Positions 1-9,020 are shown, counted from the stretch's first letter. The stretch is 64,000 nt of DNA from Gammaproteobacteria bacterium (GCA_016712635.1 JADJQS010000002.1:62001-126000); one strand, 5' to 3'. Notes: generated by a model not told the origin, from the sequence alone. Translations and numbers: made by a program.

Positions 1-2
1 AC

Positions 3-1130
3 TTAATGAGTCTCATGCTGTACCCTCCTGCGCTCGCGCCGCCCTTCGGCCTGCAGCGGCACGCCCGCGAAGCGCTCGTTGTTATGCATGCCGTATGGCT
101 TCTTCATCGATTCACTGTAGTAGAAATCAGGATCGTCGTTGGGCAACATGGTGTGCGGATCGTCCTTCACCACCGGCGACAAGCCCTCGTAGGCAATCAC
201 CGTCATGGGGCCACCACCATGTTTCCCATTGTTAGTGACATGCGGGTCAACGTGGTCGTGCACCATCCAGATGCCGGGATTGTTCATCTCGACGATGGCG
301 TCGTAACGCTCGCCCGGACCGATCAGGATGGTGTCGACGTAATACGGCGCCGGCAGCGGCGAGCCATCCTTATGCGTGATGAGCATGTCGTGACCGTGAG
401 TATGAATGGCATGGATTTCCGCGCCGGCGCCGAACATGCGCAAGCGGACCACGTCGCCCTTCCTGACGTTGATCGGCTGCGTCAGCGGAAAGGAGCGGCC
501 GTTGAGGGAAAAGTAATTGGCGCGGTCGCGCGGACCGCCGCCCGAGCCGAGCTTCTCCGCATAGTCGGAATCCCACGAGCTCAGCATCATGATCACGTCC
601 TGGGTGACCTTTTTTTCCAGCTTGGTAGGTTTGGCCGGATCGACGATGAGCGGACCCCACATGCCACGGATGCCGACATGCTCGCTGACATTCACATGGC
701 AGTGGTACCAGGTGCTGCCGGTCTTTTCCGCCCTGAACTTGTAGGTGAAGGTCTCGCCCGGCTCGATCGCCTTTTGCGTGACGCCGGGCACGCCGTCCAT
801 CTTCCAGTTGCTGGCGTCGCCGGAGCTGGTGAGGTTGTGGCGCTGATACTGGCCGTGCCAGTGGATGGTATGCGGCAGGGTGGTGTTATTCGCGACGTGC
901 ACGATAACGTCGTCACCCTCCTTCACGTGGATCAGCGGCCCCGGCACTTGGCCGTTAAATGCGAATACCTGATACTCCAGGTCCGGCGCCACCTGGATCT
1001 TCCTTTCTTCGATTGTGAAATCGAACTCCCGGTTCTCCGCGTTTACCTGAAGTGCGGAGAACACGAGCATAGTTGTGAACACGAAACTGGAGGGGGACAG
1101 CAGTGGGTTTCTTCCGGAGGTCAGCGCCAT
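3..1130 (-). CDS. Secreted two-domain multicopper oxidase
   Basis: A 375-residue exported cupredoxin protein expected to oxidise a substrate in the periplasm with copper centres. A hydrophobic export signal lies at about residues 15-31. Domain 1 (about 35-170) carries HTIHWHG (87-93) and WYHCHVNVSEHVGIRGM (141-157), joining type-2/3 histidines with a type-1 Cys/His/Met set. Domain 2 (about 175-325) has HAIHTHGHDM (240-249) and HDHVDPH (291-297) but no cysteine, so the type-1 site is only in domain 1. That is the arrangement of NirK-like or type C two-domain oxidases. It is not a standard NirK, because the Cys is in HCH rather than HCA. The substrate is unknown. An NsrR-like palindrome lies upstream, which hints at a nitric-oxide-related role (inference). 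The stop codon lies at the window edge, so the gene is complete. Confidence 0.85.
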   Translation of the reverse strand: MALTSGRNPLLSPSSFVFTTMLVFSALQVNAENREFDFTIEERKIQVAPDLEYQVFAFNGQVPGPLIHVKEGDDVIVHVANNTTLPHTIHWHGQYQRHNLTSSGDASNWKMDGVPGVTQKAIEPGETFTYKFRAEKTGSTWYHCHVNVSEHVGIRGMWGPLIVDPAKPTKLEKKVTQDVIMMLSSWDSDYAEKLGSGGGPRDRANYFSLNGRSFPLTQPINVRKGDVVRLRMFGAGAEIHAIHTHGHDMLITHKDGSPLPAPYYVDTILIGPGERYDAIVEMNNPGIWMVHDHVDPHVTNNGKHGGGPMTVIAYEGLSPVVKDDPHTMLPNDDPDFYYSESMKKPYGMHNNERFAGVPLQAEGRRERRRVQHETH

Positions 1131-1671
1131 GATTTTTCTCCTTCTTGCCTGTTACGTTCCATCCCGGTGATGCGACTTTATAACATGTATTTTGAATGCA
1201 TGTTTAATCCGAAACAATGGCCGTGTCAAGACATATTTCTCTGATATATCCTGACCTTATCGCTCAGTTATTACTGCGTGATTGACCACGTCACCAGGGG
1301 ATTCACAAGAAAGCGGGAAACGACAGCGGTTTGGGCCCCGACCTGTCATGCAATATCAGGTTTTGCACACGGCGAGCCATGGAGAGCGAAGCGAGGGGCG
1401 AAGCCCGCGGTAGCCGCGTGAGCGAGGGACGAACGCAGTGAGTAAGGAGCGAGCATCGCGGCGTCAAGCCAGTGTGGTAGGCGGGGCGAAGCGCCGCCGG
1501 ACGCAGGGCAAACCGGGGCATCAATAGCTGTCGCCAGCGCAAGGTGCGAGGGTTGACTTGGGTGTCCCCTCGCACATCCTGAGCACGGCGACACGCTTGG
1601 GGCACATCGTATGCAGCCGCGAGTGTTGACCGAAACAGTGATACCCGTAGCGGCACCGGGATATGCAGTGG
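1131..1671. other. 541-bp intergenic region, no supported gene
   Basis: Apart from the operator at 1182-1204, nothing here is recognised as a gene. From about 1370 to 1530 the sequence is full of short GCGAAG / GAGCGAGG / GCGAGC repeats. From about 1530 to 1660 it is ordinary GC-rich sequence. Two overlapping minus-strand open frames (1303-1656 and 1346-1675) have low-complexity translations and resemble no family I know. The repeat-rich part could be a remnant of a mobile element or a degraded non-coding repeat. Confidence 0.4.
1182..1204 (-). promoter_or_regulatory. NsrR-like palindromic operator
   Basis: Arms AACATG and CATGTT are separated by 11 bases of ATTT-rich sequence, about 50-75 bp upstream of the multicopper oxidase start. 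The layout resembles the NsrR consensus, whose half-site reads roughly AAGATGYATTT and its complement, with G to C changes in the outer positions. The match to NsrR is inference; the inverted repeat is directly visible. Confidence 0.4.
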
Positions 1672-2073
1672 TCAAAAGATCGGGGTAGCCACCGGCTCGG
1701 CCAGCAGCGCGCCGGTGAAGATCACCAGCCCGCGCGTGATCAGGATCCCGATGCCCTGGGCACGATGGTCCTTTCTCACCGTGTCATCGCCGCCCAGCAG
1801 GCGGCGCGCGGTCTGGATCTGCACCACGTAGAGCACGTACAGGGTGATCACCAGCATGAAGTGCATCCACATCAGGAAGGAGAAGATATCCCCGTGCTCG
1901 ATCAGCTTCTTGTGCCAGTCGCGCGTCATGTACAGATAGACCGGGAAAAACAGGTCGGCGACCATGATGGAGACCATCACCGGGATGTGCACGCGCCGCA
2001 TCCGGGAGTGAAAGAACGCCGCCAGCATGATGGCGAAGGTCGCCGTGGCGAACAGTACGGTACCCGGAATCAT
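1672..2073 (-). CDS. Small integral membrane protein, unknown function
   Basis: 133 residues with about four hydrophobic segments (roughly 4-20, 28-48, 62-85 and 105-125). Conserved-looking histidines sit near the membrane edges (H22, H29, H54, H60 and H71 by approximate count). The fold vaguely recalls DUF420-type haem or copper-associated membrane proteins, but the resemblance is too weak to name a family. It lies 39 bp downstream of the PQQ sugar dehydrogenase on the same strand, so the two may be co-transcribed. It might be a redox or membrane partner of that enzyme (inference). Confidence 0.6.
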   Translation of the reverse strand: MIPGTVLFATATFAIMLAAFFHSRMRRVHIPVMVSIMVADLFFPVYLYMTRDWHKKLIEHGDIFSFLMWMHFMLVITLYVLYVVQIQTARRLLGGDDTVRKDHRAQGIGILITRGLVIFTGALLAEPVATPIF

Positions 2074-2112
2074 CGCCGCGTCCTCCCCTGGTTGCCGTTC
2101 ATCGCGCGCGGC

Positions 2113-3282
2113 TCACTCGGCGCGCGCCACGCGCAGGATCCTGCCGCCCAGGTCGAGCAGGTAGACCTCGCCGTCGGGGCCCTGCCCGAACGAACTGGCG
2201 TTGAGCTCGGTGTCGAGGAGCTGCCTTGCCGCCTGAACGCGCCCGTCCCGGTAACGCAGGCCCCACACCCGGCCGGAACCGTAATCGGCATACAGGTACA
2301 CCCCGCACAGGCCGGGCACGGCGCGGCCGCGGTAGACATGGCCTCCCGTCACCGCGATTCCCTCGTCGTGGCCGTAGGATGCGATCGGCGCGGCCAGGTC
2401 GCCGCGCTGGCACAATTCGGCGGACTTCGCGTTGCACCGGCCGCCCTCCATGATGTCCCAGCCGAGATTCGCCCCCGCGCTGACGACATCGATCTCCTCG
2501 ACGCGGTCCTGGCCCACGTCCCCCAGGTACAGTATGCCGGTGGCGCTGTCGAAGGAGAACCGCCACGGATTGCGCAGGCCATAGGCCCATATCTCCGGCC
2601 GCGCGCCCCGGACGCCGCGGAAGGGATTGTCCGCGGGGATGCCGTAGGGCGCGCCGCCCTCCGCACGGTCGACGTCGATGCGCAGGAGCGCGCCGAGCAG
2701 GGTCGCGAGGTTCTGGCCGTGGCCGTGCGGGTCATTGGCGCTGCCGCCGTCGCCCATACCTATATATAGATGGCCGTCGGGCCCGAAGGCGAGCTGGCCG
2801 CCATTGTGGTTGCCGTAGGGTTGCGCGATCCGGAGCAGCACGCGTTCGCTGGCGGGAGCGGCGCGGCCATCCGCGCCGCGCGTGAAGCGCGAGACGACGG
2901 TGTGCAGGCCGCCGTCGCGCGCGGTGTAGTCGACGTAGAAGTAGCCGTTGTCGGCGTGGCGCGGATGGAATGCGACGCTCAACAGGCCCTTCTCGCCGCC
3001 GCTCGTCACCTGCCTGCGGATGTCGAGCAGCGGATCCGGCCGGACCTTGCCGTCCTCAATGACGCGGATGCGCCCGGCCTGCTCCACCACGTAGAGCCGG
3101 CCGCTGCCGTCTCCCGCGTGCGCGAGGTGTACGGGCTGCTCGAATCCGCCGAGCCATTCCTGCAGGGCGATGGCGGGGATGTCCGCGTCTTCCGGCTCGT
3201 CGCAGAGGGGTGCGGCGGCCGCGCCGGCGGCGCACGACAGGGCGATCACAATTCCGGCGCCCGCGGCGCGCAGGCGCGTCAC
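2113..3282 (-). CDS. Periplasmic PQQ-dependent sugar dehydrogenase (GSDH family)
   Basis: Soluble aldose sugar dehydrogenase type beta-propeller that oxidises sugars with PQQ in the periplasm. The GTG start at 3282 is chosen over the longer frame. It places a signal peptide (TRLRAAGAGIVIALSCAAGA) at the N-terminus and avoids overlap with recR, whose stop lies 5 bp upstream. Family marks include GLLSVAFHPRHADNGYFYV, GNHNGGQLAFGPDGHLYIG, the calcium-site-like GDGGSANDP and GLRNPWRFSFD. Several blade repeats of the form DGxLYxxD follow. The resulting length, 389 residues, suits the family. No PQQ biosynthesis genes are in the window, so the cofactor must come from elsewhere. Confidence 0.88.
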   Translation of the reverse strand: MTRLRAAGAGIVIALSCAAGAAAAPLCDEPEDADIPAIALQEWLGGFEQPVHLAHAGDGSGRLYVVEQAGRIRVIEDGKVRPDPLLDIRRQVTSGGEKGLLSVAFHPRHADNGYFYVDYTARDGGLHTVVSRFTRGADGRAAPASERVLLRIAQPYGNHNGGQLAFGPDGHLYIGMGDGGSANDPHGHGQNLATLLGALLRIDVDRAEGGAPYGIPADNPFRGVRGARPEIWAYGLRNPWRFSFDSATGILYLGDVGQDRVEEIDVVSAGANLGWDIMEGGRCNAKSAELCQRGDLAAPIASYGHDEGIAVTGGHVYRGRAVPGLCGVYLYADYGSGRVWGLRYRDGRVQAARQLLDTELNASSFGQGPDGEVYLLDLGGRILRVARAE

Positions 3283-3286
3283 GGCC

Positions 3287-3883
3287 TCAGATATCCCGCC
3301 GTCCGGCGATGGCGTGCGACAGCGTACCGGCATCGACATATTCCAGCTCCCCGCCGAACGGCACGCCGTACGCGATGCGGCTGGCCCGGATGCCGTACTC
3401 GCGCGCCATGTCGGCGATGTAATGCGCGGTGGCCTCGCCCTCCACCGTCGGATTGGTGGCCAGGATCACCTCCCGCACGGTGCCCTGGCGCAGGCGCTGC
3501 TCCAGCTGGTCGAGCCCGATGTCCTCCGGGCCGATGCCGTCGAGCGGCGAGAGGTGCCCCATCAGCACGAAATAGCGCCCCTTGAACGATGTGGTCTGCT
3601 CGATCGCCTGCACGTCGACCGGATTCTCCACCACGCACAACTGCGCCGCGTCGCGCTTGTCGCTCGCGCACAGGCGGCACAGCGCGGTCTCGCTCAGGGT
3701 GCGGCACTCGCCGCAGCGGCCGACCTTGTCGGCGGCCTCCTGCAGCGCCGCGGACAGCCGGCGCGCGCCTTCACGGTTGCGTTCGAGCAGGTGGTAGGCG
3801 ATGCGCTGCGACGACTTCGGGCCGACGCCCGGCAGGCAGCGCAGCGCCTCAATCAGGCGGTCGATGAGCGGGCTGTCGGACAC
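3287..3883 (-). CDS. recR: Recombination mediator RecR
   Basis: 198-residue RecR, the partner of RecF and RecO in loading RecA at gapped DNA. The N-terminal helix-hairpin-helix region (LIEALRCLPGVGPKSSQRIAYHLL) is followed by a four-cysteine zinc finger (CGEC at about 57-60 and CRLC at about 69-72). A Toprim domain then carries VVENPVDVQAIE and ILATNPTVEGEATAHYI. The C-terminus has the conserved SRIAYGVPFGGELEYVDAGTL stretch, and the length is typical. It is the last gene of the classical dnaX-ybaB-recR block on this strand, 10 bp after ybaB. Confidence 0.97.
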   Translation of the reverse strand: MSDSPLIDRLIEALRCLPGVGPKSSQRIAYHLLERNREGARRLSAALQEAADKVGRCGECRTLSETALCRLCASDKRDAAQLCVVENPVDVQAIEQTTSFKGRYFVLMGHLSPLDGIGPEDIGLDQLEQRLRQGTVREVILATNPTVEGEATAHYIADMAREYGIRASRIAYGVPFGGELEYVDAGTLSHAIAGRRDI

Positions 3884-3893
3884 CGGCGCCTCG

Positions 3894-4217
3894 TCAGAAC
3901 GGGAGCTTCATCCCGGGCGGCAGCGGCAGGCCGCGCGTCATGCTCGCCATCTTTTCCTTCGACTCGCTCTCGATCCTGCGCACCGCGTCGTTCACGGCGG
4001 CGGCGATCAGGTCCTCCAGCATCTCCTTGTCGTCCTTCAGCAGGCTCTCGTCGATGCTGACGCGCTTGACGTCGTGGCGCCCGGTCATCACCACGCTCAC
4101 CATGCCGCCGCCCGCCTGGCCGGTGACTTCCATGCCGGCGATTTCCTCCTGCGCCTTCTGCAGGTCTTCCTGCATCTTCTGCGCCTGCTTCATCAGGTTT
4201 CCCAGACCACCTTTCAT
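3894..4217 (-). CDS. ybaB: Nucleoid-associated protein YbaB/EbfC
   Basis: 107 residues, a small DNA-binding protein of the YbaB/EbfC family. Visible family features are the N-terminal KGGLGNLMKQAQKMQEDLQKAQEEIA coiled coil, the central VTGQAGGGMVSVVMTGRHDVKRVSID strand region and EMLEDLIAAAVNDAVRRIE near the end. The Met/Pro/Gly-rich tail is normal. Position between dnaX and recR is the conserved bacterial order, and these three genes are likely one transcript. Confidence 0.95.
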   Translation of the reverse strand: MKGGLGNLMKQAQKMQEDLQKAQEEIAGMEVTGQAGGGMVSVVMTGRHDVKRVSIDESLLKDDKEMLEDLIAAAVNDAVRRIESESKEKMASMTRGLPLPPGMKLPF

Positions 4218-4299
4218 GTCACGTCCTCCCGGTTATGGGCGCCGCCGCGCACAGGCGGACGGCGCTTCTGGCACATCAACGGACCACCGCCGCGCCGCC

Positions 4300-5910
4300 T
4301 CAGTCGAGCGGCTCCACCGTCTCCGGCACGATGCGGGCGTTGAAGGTCTCTTTCAGGGTCTTCACCTCGGCGTCGTTCTCGAGCGAGGTGATGGCGGCCT
4401 GCATGCGGTCGCGCTCCTGCTGCTGGCGGATGCGCGCCGGGGTCGCCGCCTCGGGTTCGCCGATCTCGATGGAGAGCCGGATCCCGGCGCCGTAGTGCCG
4501 GCTCAGCGCCTGCTGCAGCCGTTCCTCCATGGTCTTGTTGTACAGGTGCGCATGCGCCTTGTCGACCATCAGCCGGATCGCATCGCCCTCGCGCCCGAGC
4601 AGCACGCAGTTGGCGGCGAGTTCGCGCGCCATGCCCTGCAGGCCCAGGGCTCCCGCGACATCGCCCCAGCCGGAGTCGGCGGCGGGCATTGCCCGCGGCG
4701 GTGAAACGGGTGCCGTTTCCGCGGCCGGCGCCGCCGCACGCCCACCCGGGCGGCGTGGCGGCGGTTCCGTGCCCGCCGCCGGGGTCGTGCGCAGAACCGC
4801 CGGCGCGGCGGCTGCCTCCCCCGCGCCGGCCGGCCGGAAGGCGAGCATGCGCAGCAGGATCATCTCGAAGCCGCTGCGGTGTTCGGGCACGTGCGGCAGG
4901 TCGCGCCGTCCGAGCACGGCGATCTGGTAATAGAGCTGCACGTCCTCCCGGCTCATGCGCCGCGCGAGCGCGGCGATCTGCTCCGCGTCGCCGCGGCTGT
5001 CGTCGGCGGCTGCGGGGACCAGCTGCGCCAGCGCGATGCGCTGCAGCGCGGAGATCAGCTCGTCGAGCAGGTCGGTGAATTCGAAGGTGTGCTCCGCCAC
5101 GCGCTGCACGCACTGCAGCAGCGCGGCGCCGTCGCCCGCGGCCAGCGCCTCGAGCAGCTCGATGACATAGCCCTGCTCGATCGTGCCCAGCATCGCGCGC
5201 ACGTCGGTCTCGATGACGCGGCCGCCGCCGTAGGCGATGGCCTGGTCGAGCAGGCTCAGGCTGTCGCGCACGCTCCCGGCGGCGGCGCGCGCGATCTGCG
5301 CGAGCGCGCCCGGCTCGGCCGCGACGCCCTCCTGCTCGAGGATCCTCGCCAGGTGCCGCGCAATCAGTTCCGCGGGCAGGTGTTTCAGGTTGAACTGCAG
5401 GCAGCGCGACAGGATGGTGACCGGCAGGCGCTGCGGATCGGTGGTCGCAAGCAGGAACTTGACGTGCGGCGGCGGTTCTTCCAGCGTCTTCAGCAGAGCG
5501 TTGAAGCTGTGCTTGGACAGCATGTGTACCTCGTCGATGAGGTAAACCTTGAAGCGGCCGCGCGTGGGGGCGTACTGCGCGTAGTCGAGCAGGTCGCGCG
5601 TGTCCTCCACCTTGGTGCGCGAGGCGGCGTCCACCTCGATCAGGTCGACGAAGCGGCCCTCGTCGATCTCGCGGCAGGAGGAGCAGACACCACACGGCTT
5701 CGAGCTGACGCCCTGCTCGCAGTTGAGCGCCTTGGCCAGCACGCGCGCAATGGTGGTCTTGCCGACACCGCGCGTACCGGTGAACAGGTAGGCATGATGG
5801 AGGCGGTCATGGTCGAGCGCATTGACGAGGGCGCGCAGCACATGTTCCTGCCCCACCATCTCGGTGAAGGTGCGCGGCCGCCACTTGCGCGCAAGCACTT
5901 GATAGCTCAT
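4300..5910 (-). CDS. dnaX: DNA polymerase III subunit tau/gamma (DnaX)
   Basis: Clamp-loader ATPase of the replisome. The ATG at 5910 begins MSYQVLARKWRPRTF, the usual DnaX N-terminus; an in-frame upstream ATG would add an unconserved 22-residue tail. The AAA+ domain has Walker A GTRGVGKTTIARVLAKALN (about 45-63). It also has a zinc module CGVCSSC, Walker B YLIDEVHMLS, the sensor-1 region LLATTDPQRLP and SRCLQFNLK. A proline/alanine-rich linker follows at about 365-430, then a compact tau C-terminal domain. At 536 residues it is on the short side for tau. No A-rich slippery heptamer was found, so a ribosomal-frameshift gamma form is not predicted. A 4.5S RNA gene lies directly upstream. Confidence 0.95.
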   Translation of the reverse strand: MSYQVLARKWRPRTFTEMVGQEHVLRALVNALDHDRLHHAYLFTGTRGVGKTTIARVLAKALNCEQGVSSKPCGVCSSCREIDEGRFVDLIEVDAASRTKVEDTRDLLDYAQYAPTRGRFKVYLIDEVHMLSKHSFNALLKTLEEPPPHVKFLLATTDPQRLPVTILSRCLQFNLKHLPAELIARHLARILEQEGVAAEPGALAQIARAAAGSVRDSLSLLDQAIAYGGGRVIETDVRAMLGTIEQGYVIELLEALAAGDGAALLQCVQRVAEHTFEFTDLLDELISALQRIALAQLVPAAADDSRGDAEQIAALARRMSREDVQLYYQIAVLGRRDLPHVPEHRSGFEMILLRMLAFRPAGAGEAAAAPAVLRTTPAAGTEPPPRRPGGRAAAPAAETAPVSPPRAMPAADSGWGDVAGALGLQGMARELAANCVLLGREGDAIRLMVDKAHAHLYNKTMEERLQQALSRHYGAGIRLSIEIGEPEAATPARIRQQQERDRMQAAITSLENDAEVKTLKETFNARIVPETVEPLD

Positions 5911-6028
5911 CGATAATCCATTTCGTTGGCCCGCCGGGGCCGGGCGCCGCGCCGGCCGCATGCGACTGGCGTGCATTGTACCTCAAGGCGGGGATCACGC
6001 ATGCAAGCCCCCCGTCTGCCCGGAAGGA

Positions 6029-6140
6029 GGCAACCCGTACCCGCCGCACCCCGGCACACGCATCGGCTGCTACCGCTGCTCCCTTCCGGGCCTGACGGGG
6101 TTTACAACCTATCGTTGCGAGGGGACCGATACGGGTCACC
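6029..6140 (-). ncRNA. ffs: 4.5S signal recognition particle RNA
   Basis: The minus strand contains the universally conserved SRP core: GTCAGGCCCGGAAGGGAGCA, followed by an asymmetric-loop segment and GATGCGTGTGCCGGGGTG, almost as in the E. coli 4.5S RNA tip. The ends pair in a long helix: GGTGACCCGTA at the 5' end (ending at 6140 on plus) with TACGGGTTGCC at the 3' end (from 6029). Total length is about 112 nt, normal for bacterial small SRP RNA. It binds Ffh and targets membrane proteins. Placement just upstream of dnaX is common in Gammaproteobacteria. End points are inferred from the helix and could be off by a few bases. Confidence 0.93.
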
Positions 6141-6399
6141 ATGAACCGTTCAAACCGCCCGGCGCCCGCGCTTCCGCAGCGACCTTGGCCACCCCGGCCG
6201 GTCCGGCACAGGATAGCACAAGACCCGCCCGGCCCGTACGCGGGCAACATCGCGGGCCGCCCTGTGCGGCGCACAGCCGCGCGCAAGCAAGTGTGGGCAT
6301 TGTGTAAAATTATGCAAAAGCCGCTGAATCCGCCCGCACCCCAAGCTACACTATCCGACACAACAATTGCCGCCACCGTATTCCGACCCTGGACGTTCC

Positions 6400-7821
6400 A
6401 TGCCGGTGCCCCTTCTGCGAGGCCTCCTCTTCGCCGTAATGTCCCTGCTGCTGGCCGGCTGCGGGATCAGCGCCGTCGCGATCAAGCCCGATGCGGCCGC
6501 GGCACCCCCCGAGCGGCGCACGGACGCCGCGGCGGGTGTGCTGGCCGACGGCTGGCTGGCCCGCATGAACGATGCGGAGCTGGTCGGGATGATTGAACGC
6601 GCGATGGAGGGCAATTTCGCCCTCGCGCAGCAGGCGGCGCTCGTGCGCCAGGCGGAGCAGCAATTGCGCATCGACGGCGCCGTGCTGTACCCGGAGGTCG
6701 ACCTCAGCCTGGACATCTCGCGCAGCCGGAGCGACAACGACGCGACACCGCCCTCGAACGTATCCACCCTGGCCGGCGCCGACCTGACGCTGCAGTGGGA
6801 AATCGACCTGTGGGGCAAGCTGAGCGCGACCGCGCGTCAGGCCAACCTGACACTGGCGGCGCGCCGCGCCGGGTACACTGCGGCGCGGCAGGCGCTCGCG
6901 GCCGATGTCGCCGCCGCCCGCTATGCGCTGATCGAGGCGGACCTGCTGCTGCGGCTCAACCGCGACACCCTGGGCAACCTGGAGCAGAACCTGGAAATCA
7001 TCGAGTCGGGCTACCGCCGCGGCCTCAACGCGGCGCTGGACGTCTACCTGGCGCGCAGCGACGTGCGCACGCAGGCGGCCAACGTGCAGGACCGGCAGCG
7101 CGCCCGCAACGAGGCCGCGCGCGCACTGCAGCTCCTGCTCGGCGCCTACCCCGACGGCGGCCTCACACCGGCCCGCGCCCTGCCCGAGGCGACCGCGGAT
7201 GCCCCGGCCGGAATCCCGGGCGACCTGCTGCGCCACCGCGCGGACCTGCAGTCCTCCTGGCTGGACCTGCTGGCGGCGGACGCCGGCCTGGCGATCGCGC
7301 ACAAGCAGCGCTTCCCCTCCTTCACCGTCAGCGCCGCCGCCGGCGACAGCGCGGAGCGGACGCGCGACCTCCTCGACGGCAGCCTGGCGTGGAGACTCGC
7401 GGCGGGGATCACCCAGCCGCTGTTCAACGCCGGCCGTCTGCGCGCCGCCGAGGCGCAGGCGCGCGCGCGCGTGGAGGAACTGGAGCAGCAGTACCTGAAC
7501 GAGGTCTACGCGGCGTTCGCCGAGGTCGAGAACGCGCTGGACCGGGAACGGCTGCTGCAGGAACGCTACCGCCACCTGCTCGCGGCGGAACAGGACGCCA
7601 GGTTCGCCGAGGAGCTGTCGTTCGGGCAGTACCGCAAGGGATTGACGGCCTATACCACCGTGCTCGAGGCGCAGCGCCGCTCGTTCGAGGCCCAGTCGGG
7701 CGTGATCACGCTGCAGAACGAGCTGCTGCAAAACCGGATCGCGCTCTATCAGGCGCTGGGCGGGGACCCCTTCCCGCCCGCCCCACCACCCACCGACGTC
7801 CCTGCAGGCAACGGCACATGA
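6400..7821 (+). CDS. Outer-membrane efflux lipoprotein (OMF, OprM/NodT-like)
   Basis: Outer-membrane channel of a tripartite RND pump. The ATG at 6400 gives a lipoprotein signal MPVPLLRGLLFAVMSLLLAGC with a clear lipobox (LAGC); longer frames upstream have no signal. The mature part shows the two-repeat OMF pattern of long alpha-helical segments. Examples are ALAQQAALVRQAEQQLRIDGA near the start and AEAQARARVEELEQQYLNEVYAAFAEVENAL in the second half. The strand motif DLTLQWEIDLWGKLSA is typical of OprM/NodT proteins. 473 residues fits the family. Its stop overlaps the start of the adaptor gene (ATGA), so the three pump genes are one operon. Confidence 0.92.
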   Translation: MPVPLLRGLLFAVMSLLLAGCGISAVAIKPDAAAAPPERRTDAAAGVLADGWLARMNDAELVGMIERAMEGNFALAQQAALVRQAEQQLRIDGAVLYPEVDLSLDISRSRSDNDATPPSNVSTLAGADLTLQWEIDLWGKLSATARQANLTLAARRAGYTAARQALAADVAAARYALIEADLLLRLNRDTLGNLEQNLEIIESGYRRGLNAALDVYLARSDVRTQAANVQDRQRARNEAARALQLLLGAYPDGGLTPARALPEATADAPAGIPGDLLRHRADLQSSWLDLLAADAGLAIAHKQRFPSFTVSAAAGDSAERTRDLLDGSLAWRLAAGITQPLFNAGRLRAAEAQARARVEELEQQYLNEVYAAFAEVENALDRERLLQERYRHLLAAEQDARFAEELSFGQYRKGLTAYTTVLEAQRRSFEAQSGVITLQNELLQNRIALYQALGGDPFPPAPPPTDVPAGNGT

Positions 7822-9020
7822 TCAAGAAACTGCTCCCCTTCCTCGTATTCGGCGGGCTGGTCGCGCTCGCCGCCGTGTTCCTGTTCAACCGGCCCGAGGC
7901 GCCGCGCGTGCCCGAGGCGCCGCCGGAAGGCATCACGGTCGAGACCCGGATCGTGAACCCGGTCGACTACCCGGTCGTGCTGCAGAGCTATGGCACGGTG
8001 CGCCCGCGCACGGAGAACACGCTGTTCGCGCAGGTCGCCGGACAGATCACCGCCGCCAGCCCGAACTTCCGCGCCGGCGGTTTCTTCGAACAGGACGAGA
8101 TGCTGCTGCGCGTCGACCCGCGCGACTACGAGGCCGCGGCGGCCTCTGCGCGGGCGAACCTCGTCGCGGCGGAACAGGCGCTGCAGGAGGAGGCGGCGCA
8201 GGCTGAACAGGTACTGCAGGACTGGCAGCGCCTGGGCAACGGCGAGCCCGCCTCCCCGCTGGTATTGCGCAAACCCCAGCTCGAGGCCGCGCGGGCGGCG
8301 GTGGAGTCCGCGCGCGCGGCCCTGGACCAGGCGGAGCTCGACCTTGAGCGGACGCAGATCCGCGCGCCCTACGCCGGCCGGGTGCTGGAGGCCGCGGTCG
8401 ACGTCGGCCAGATCATCAATACCAGCACGGAGCTCGCGCAGATCTATGCGGTCGACGTGGTCGAGATACGGCTGCCGGTGAAGAACCGCGACCTCGCCTA
8501 CATCCGGCTGCCCGAATCCTTCCGCCATGATGCGGGTATCGCGTCGGACCTGCCGGACGTCACCCTCATCTCGCGGCTGGTCGGCGAACAGCGCTGGGCG
8601 GGCAAGATCGTGCGCACGGAGGGCGCCATCGACACCGCCACCCAGCAGCTGTACGTCGTGGCGCGCATCGAAGATCCCTATGGCCGCAAGGCGCGCGGCC
8701 GCCAGCCGCTGAAGATCAACCAGTACGTCACCGCCACCATCACCGGCGACACTGTTACCGGCGCCCTGGTCATACCCAACAGCGCGATCTACCAGAACAC
8801 CTATATCTATGTCGTGGAGGACGGCGTGCTGCGCCGACGCGATATCGCGATTGCCTGGCAGAATGACACCGAGGCGATCATCGGCGCGGGCCTTCAGGCG
8901 GGCGACGCCCTGGTGCTGACGCCGCTGGGCCAGGTGATCTCGGGCACTCCCGCGATCCTCGCCGGCGCGGCGGACGCCGTGGCGCCGGGGCGCGCACCCC
9001 CGTCCGCGCGAAAACCCTGA
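7818..9020 (+). CDS. RND efflux periplasmic adaptor (HlyD/MFP family)
   Basis: Membrane fusion protein linking the inner-membrane pump to the outer-membrane channel. The ATG at 7818 overlaps the upstream stop by 4 bases and begins with a single membrane anchor, LLPFLVFGGLVALAAVFLF. The lipoyl half-motifs are visible (SYGTVRPRTENTLFAQVAGQ and later ERTQIRAPYAGRVLEAAVDVG). They surround an alpha-helical hairpin rich in Ala/Glu (about 110-165). The beta-barrel region includes NQYVTATITGDTVTGALVIP. 400 residues is normal. The substrate cannot be read from the sequence. Confidence 0.9.
   Translation: MIKKLLPFLVFGGLVALAAVFLFNRPEAPRVPEAPPEGITVETRIVNPVDYPVVLQSYGTVRPRTENTLFAQVAGQITAASPNFRAGGFFEQDEMLLRVDPRDYEAAAASARANLVAAEQALQEEAAQAEQVLQDWQRLGNGEPASPLVLRKPQLEAARAAVESARAALDQAELDLERTQIRAPYAGRVLEAAVDVGQIINTSTELAQIYAVDVVEIRLPVKNRDLAYIRLPESFRHDAGIASDLPDVTLISRLVGEQRWAGKIVRTEGAIDTATQQLYVVARIEDPYGRKARGRQPLKINQYVTATITGDTVTGALVIPNSAIYQNTYIYVVEDGVLRRRDIAIAWQNDTEAIIGAGLQAGDALVLTPLGQVISGTPAILAGAADAVAPGRAPPSARKP

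Noticed and set aside
6..1244. Long plus-strand open frame opposite the multicopper oxidase
   Set aside because: Its translation has no family likeness and it mirrors a well-supported gene on the other strand, as expected in GC-rich DNA.
4300..5910. Programmed frameshift producing DnaX gamma
   Set aside because: No A-AAA-AAG-type slippery heptamer or equivalent was found in the second half of the gene.
6795..9020. 741-residue frame running through the OMF gene into the adaptor
   Set aside because: Only its second part from 7818 is real. The first half is out of frame with the OMF lipoprotein.
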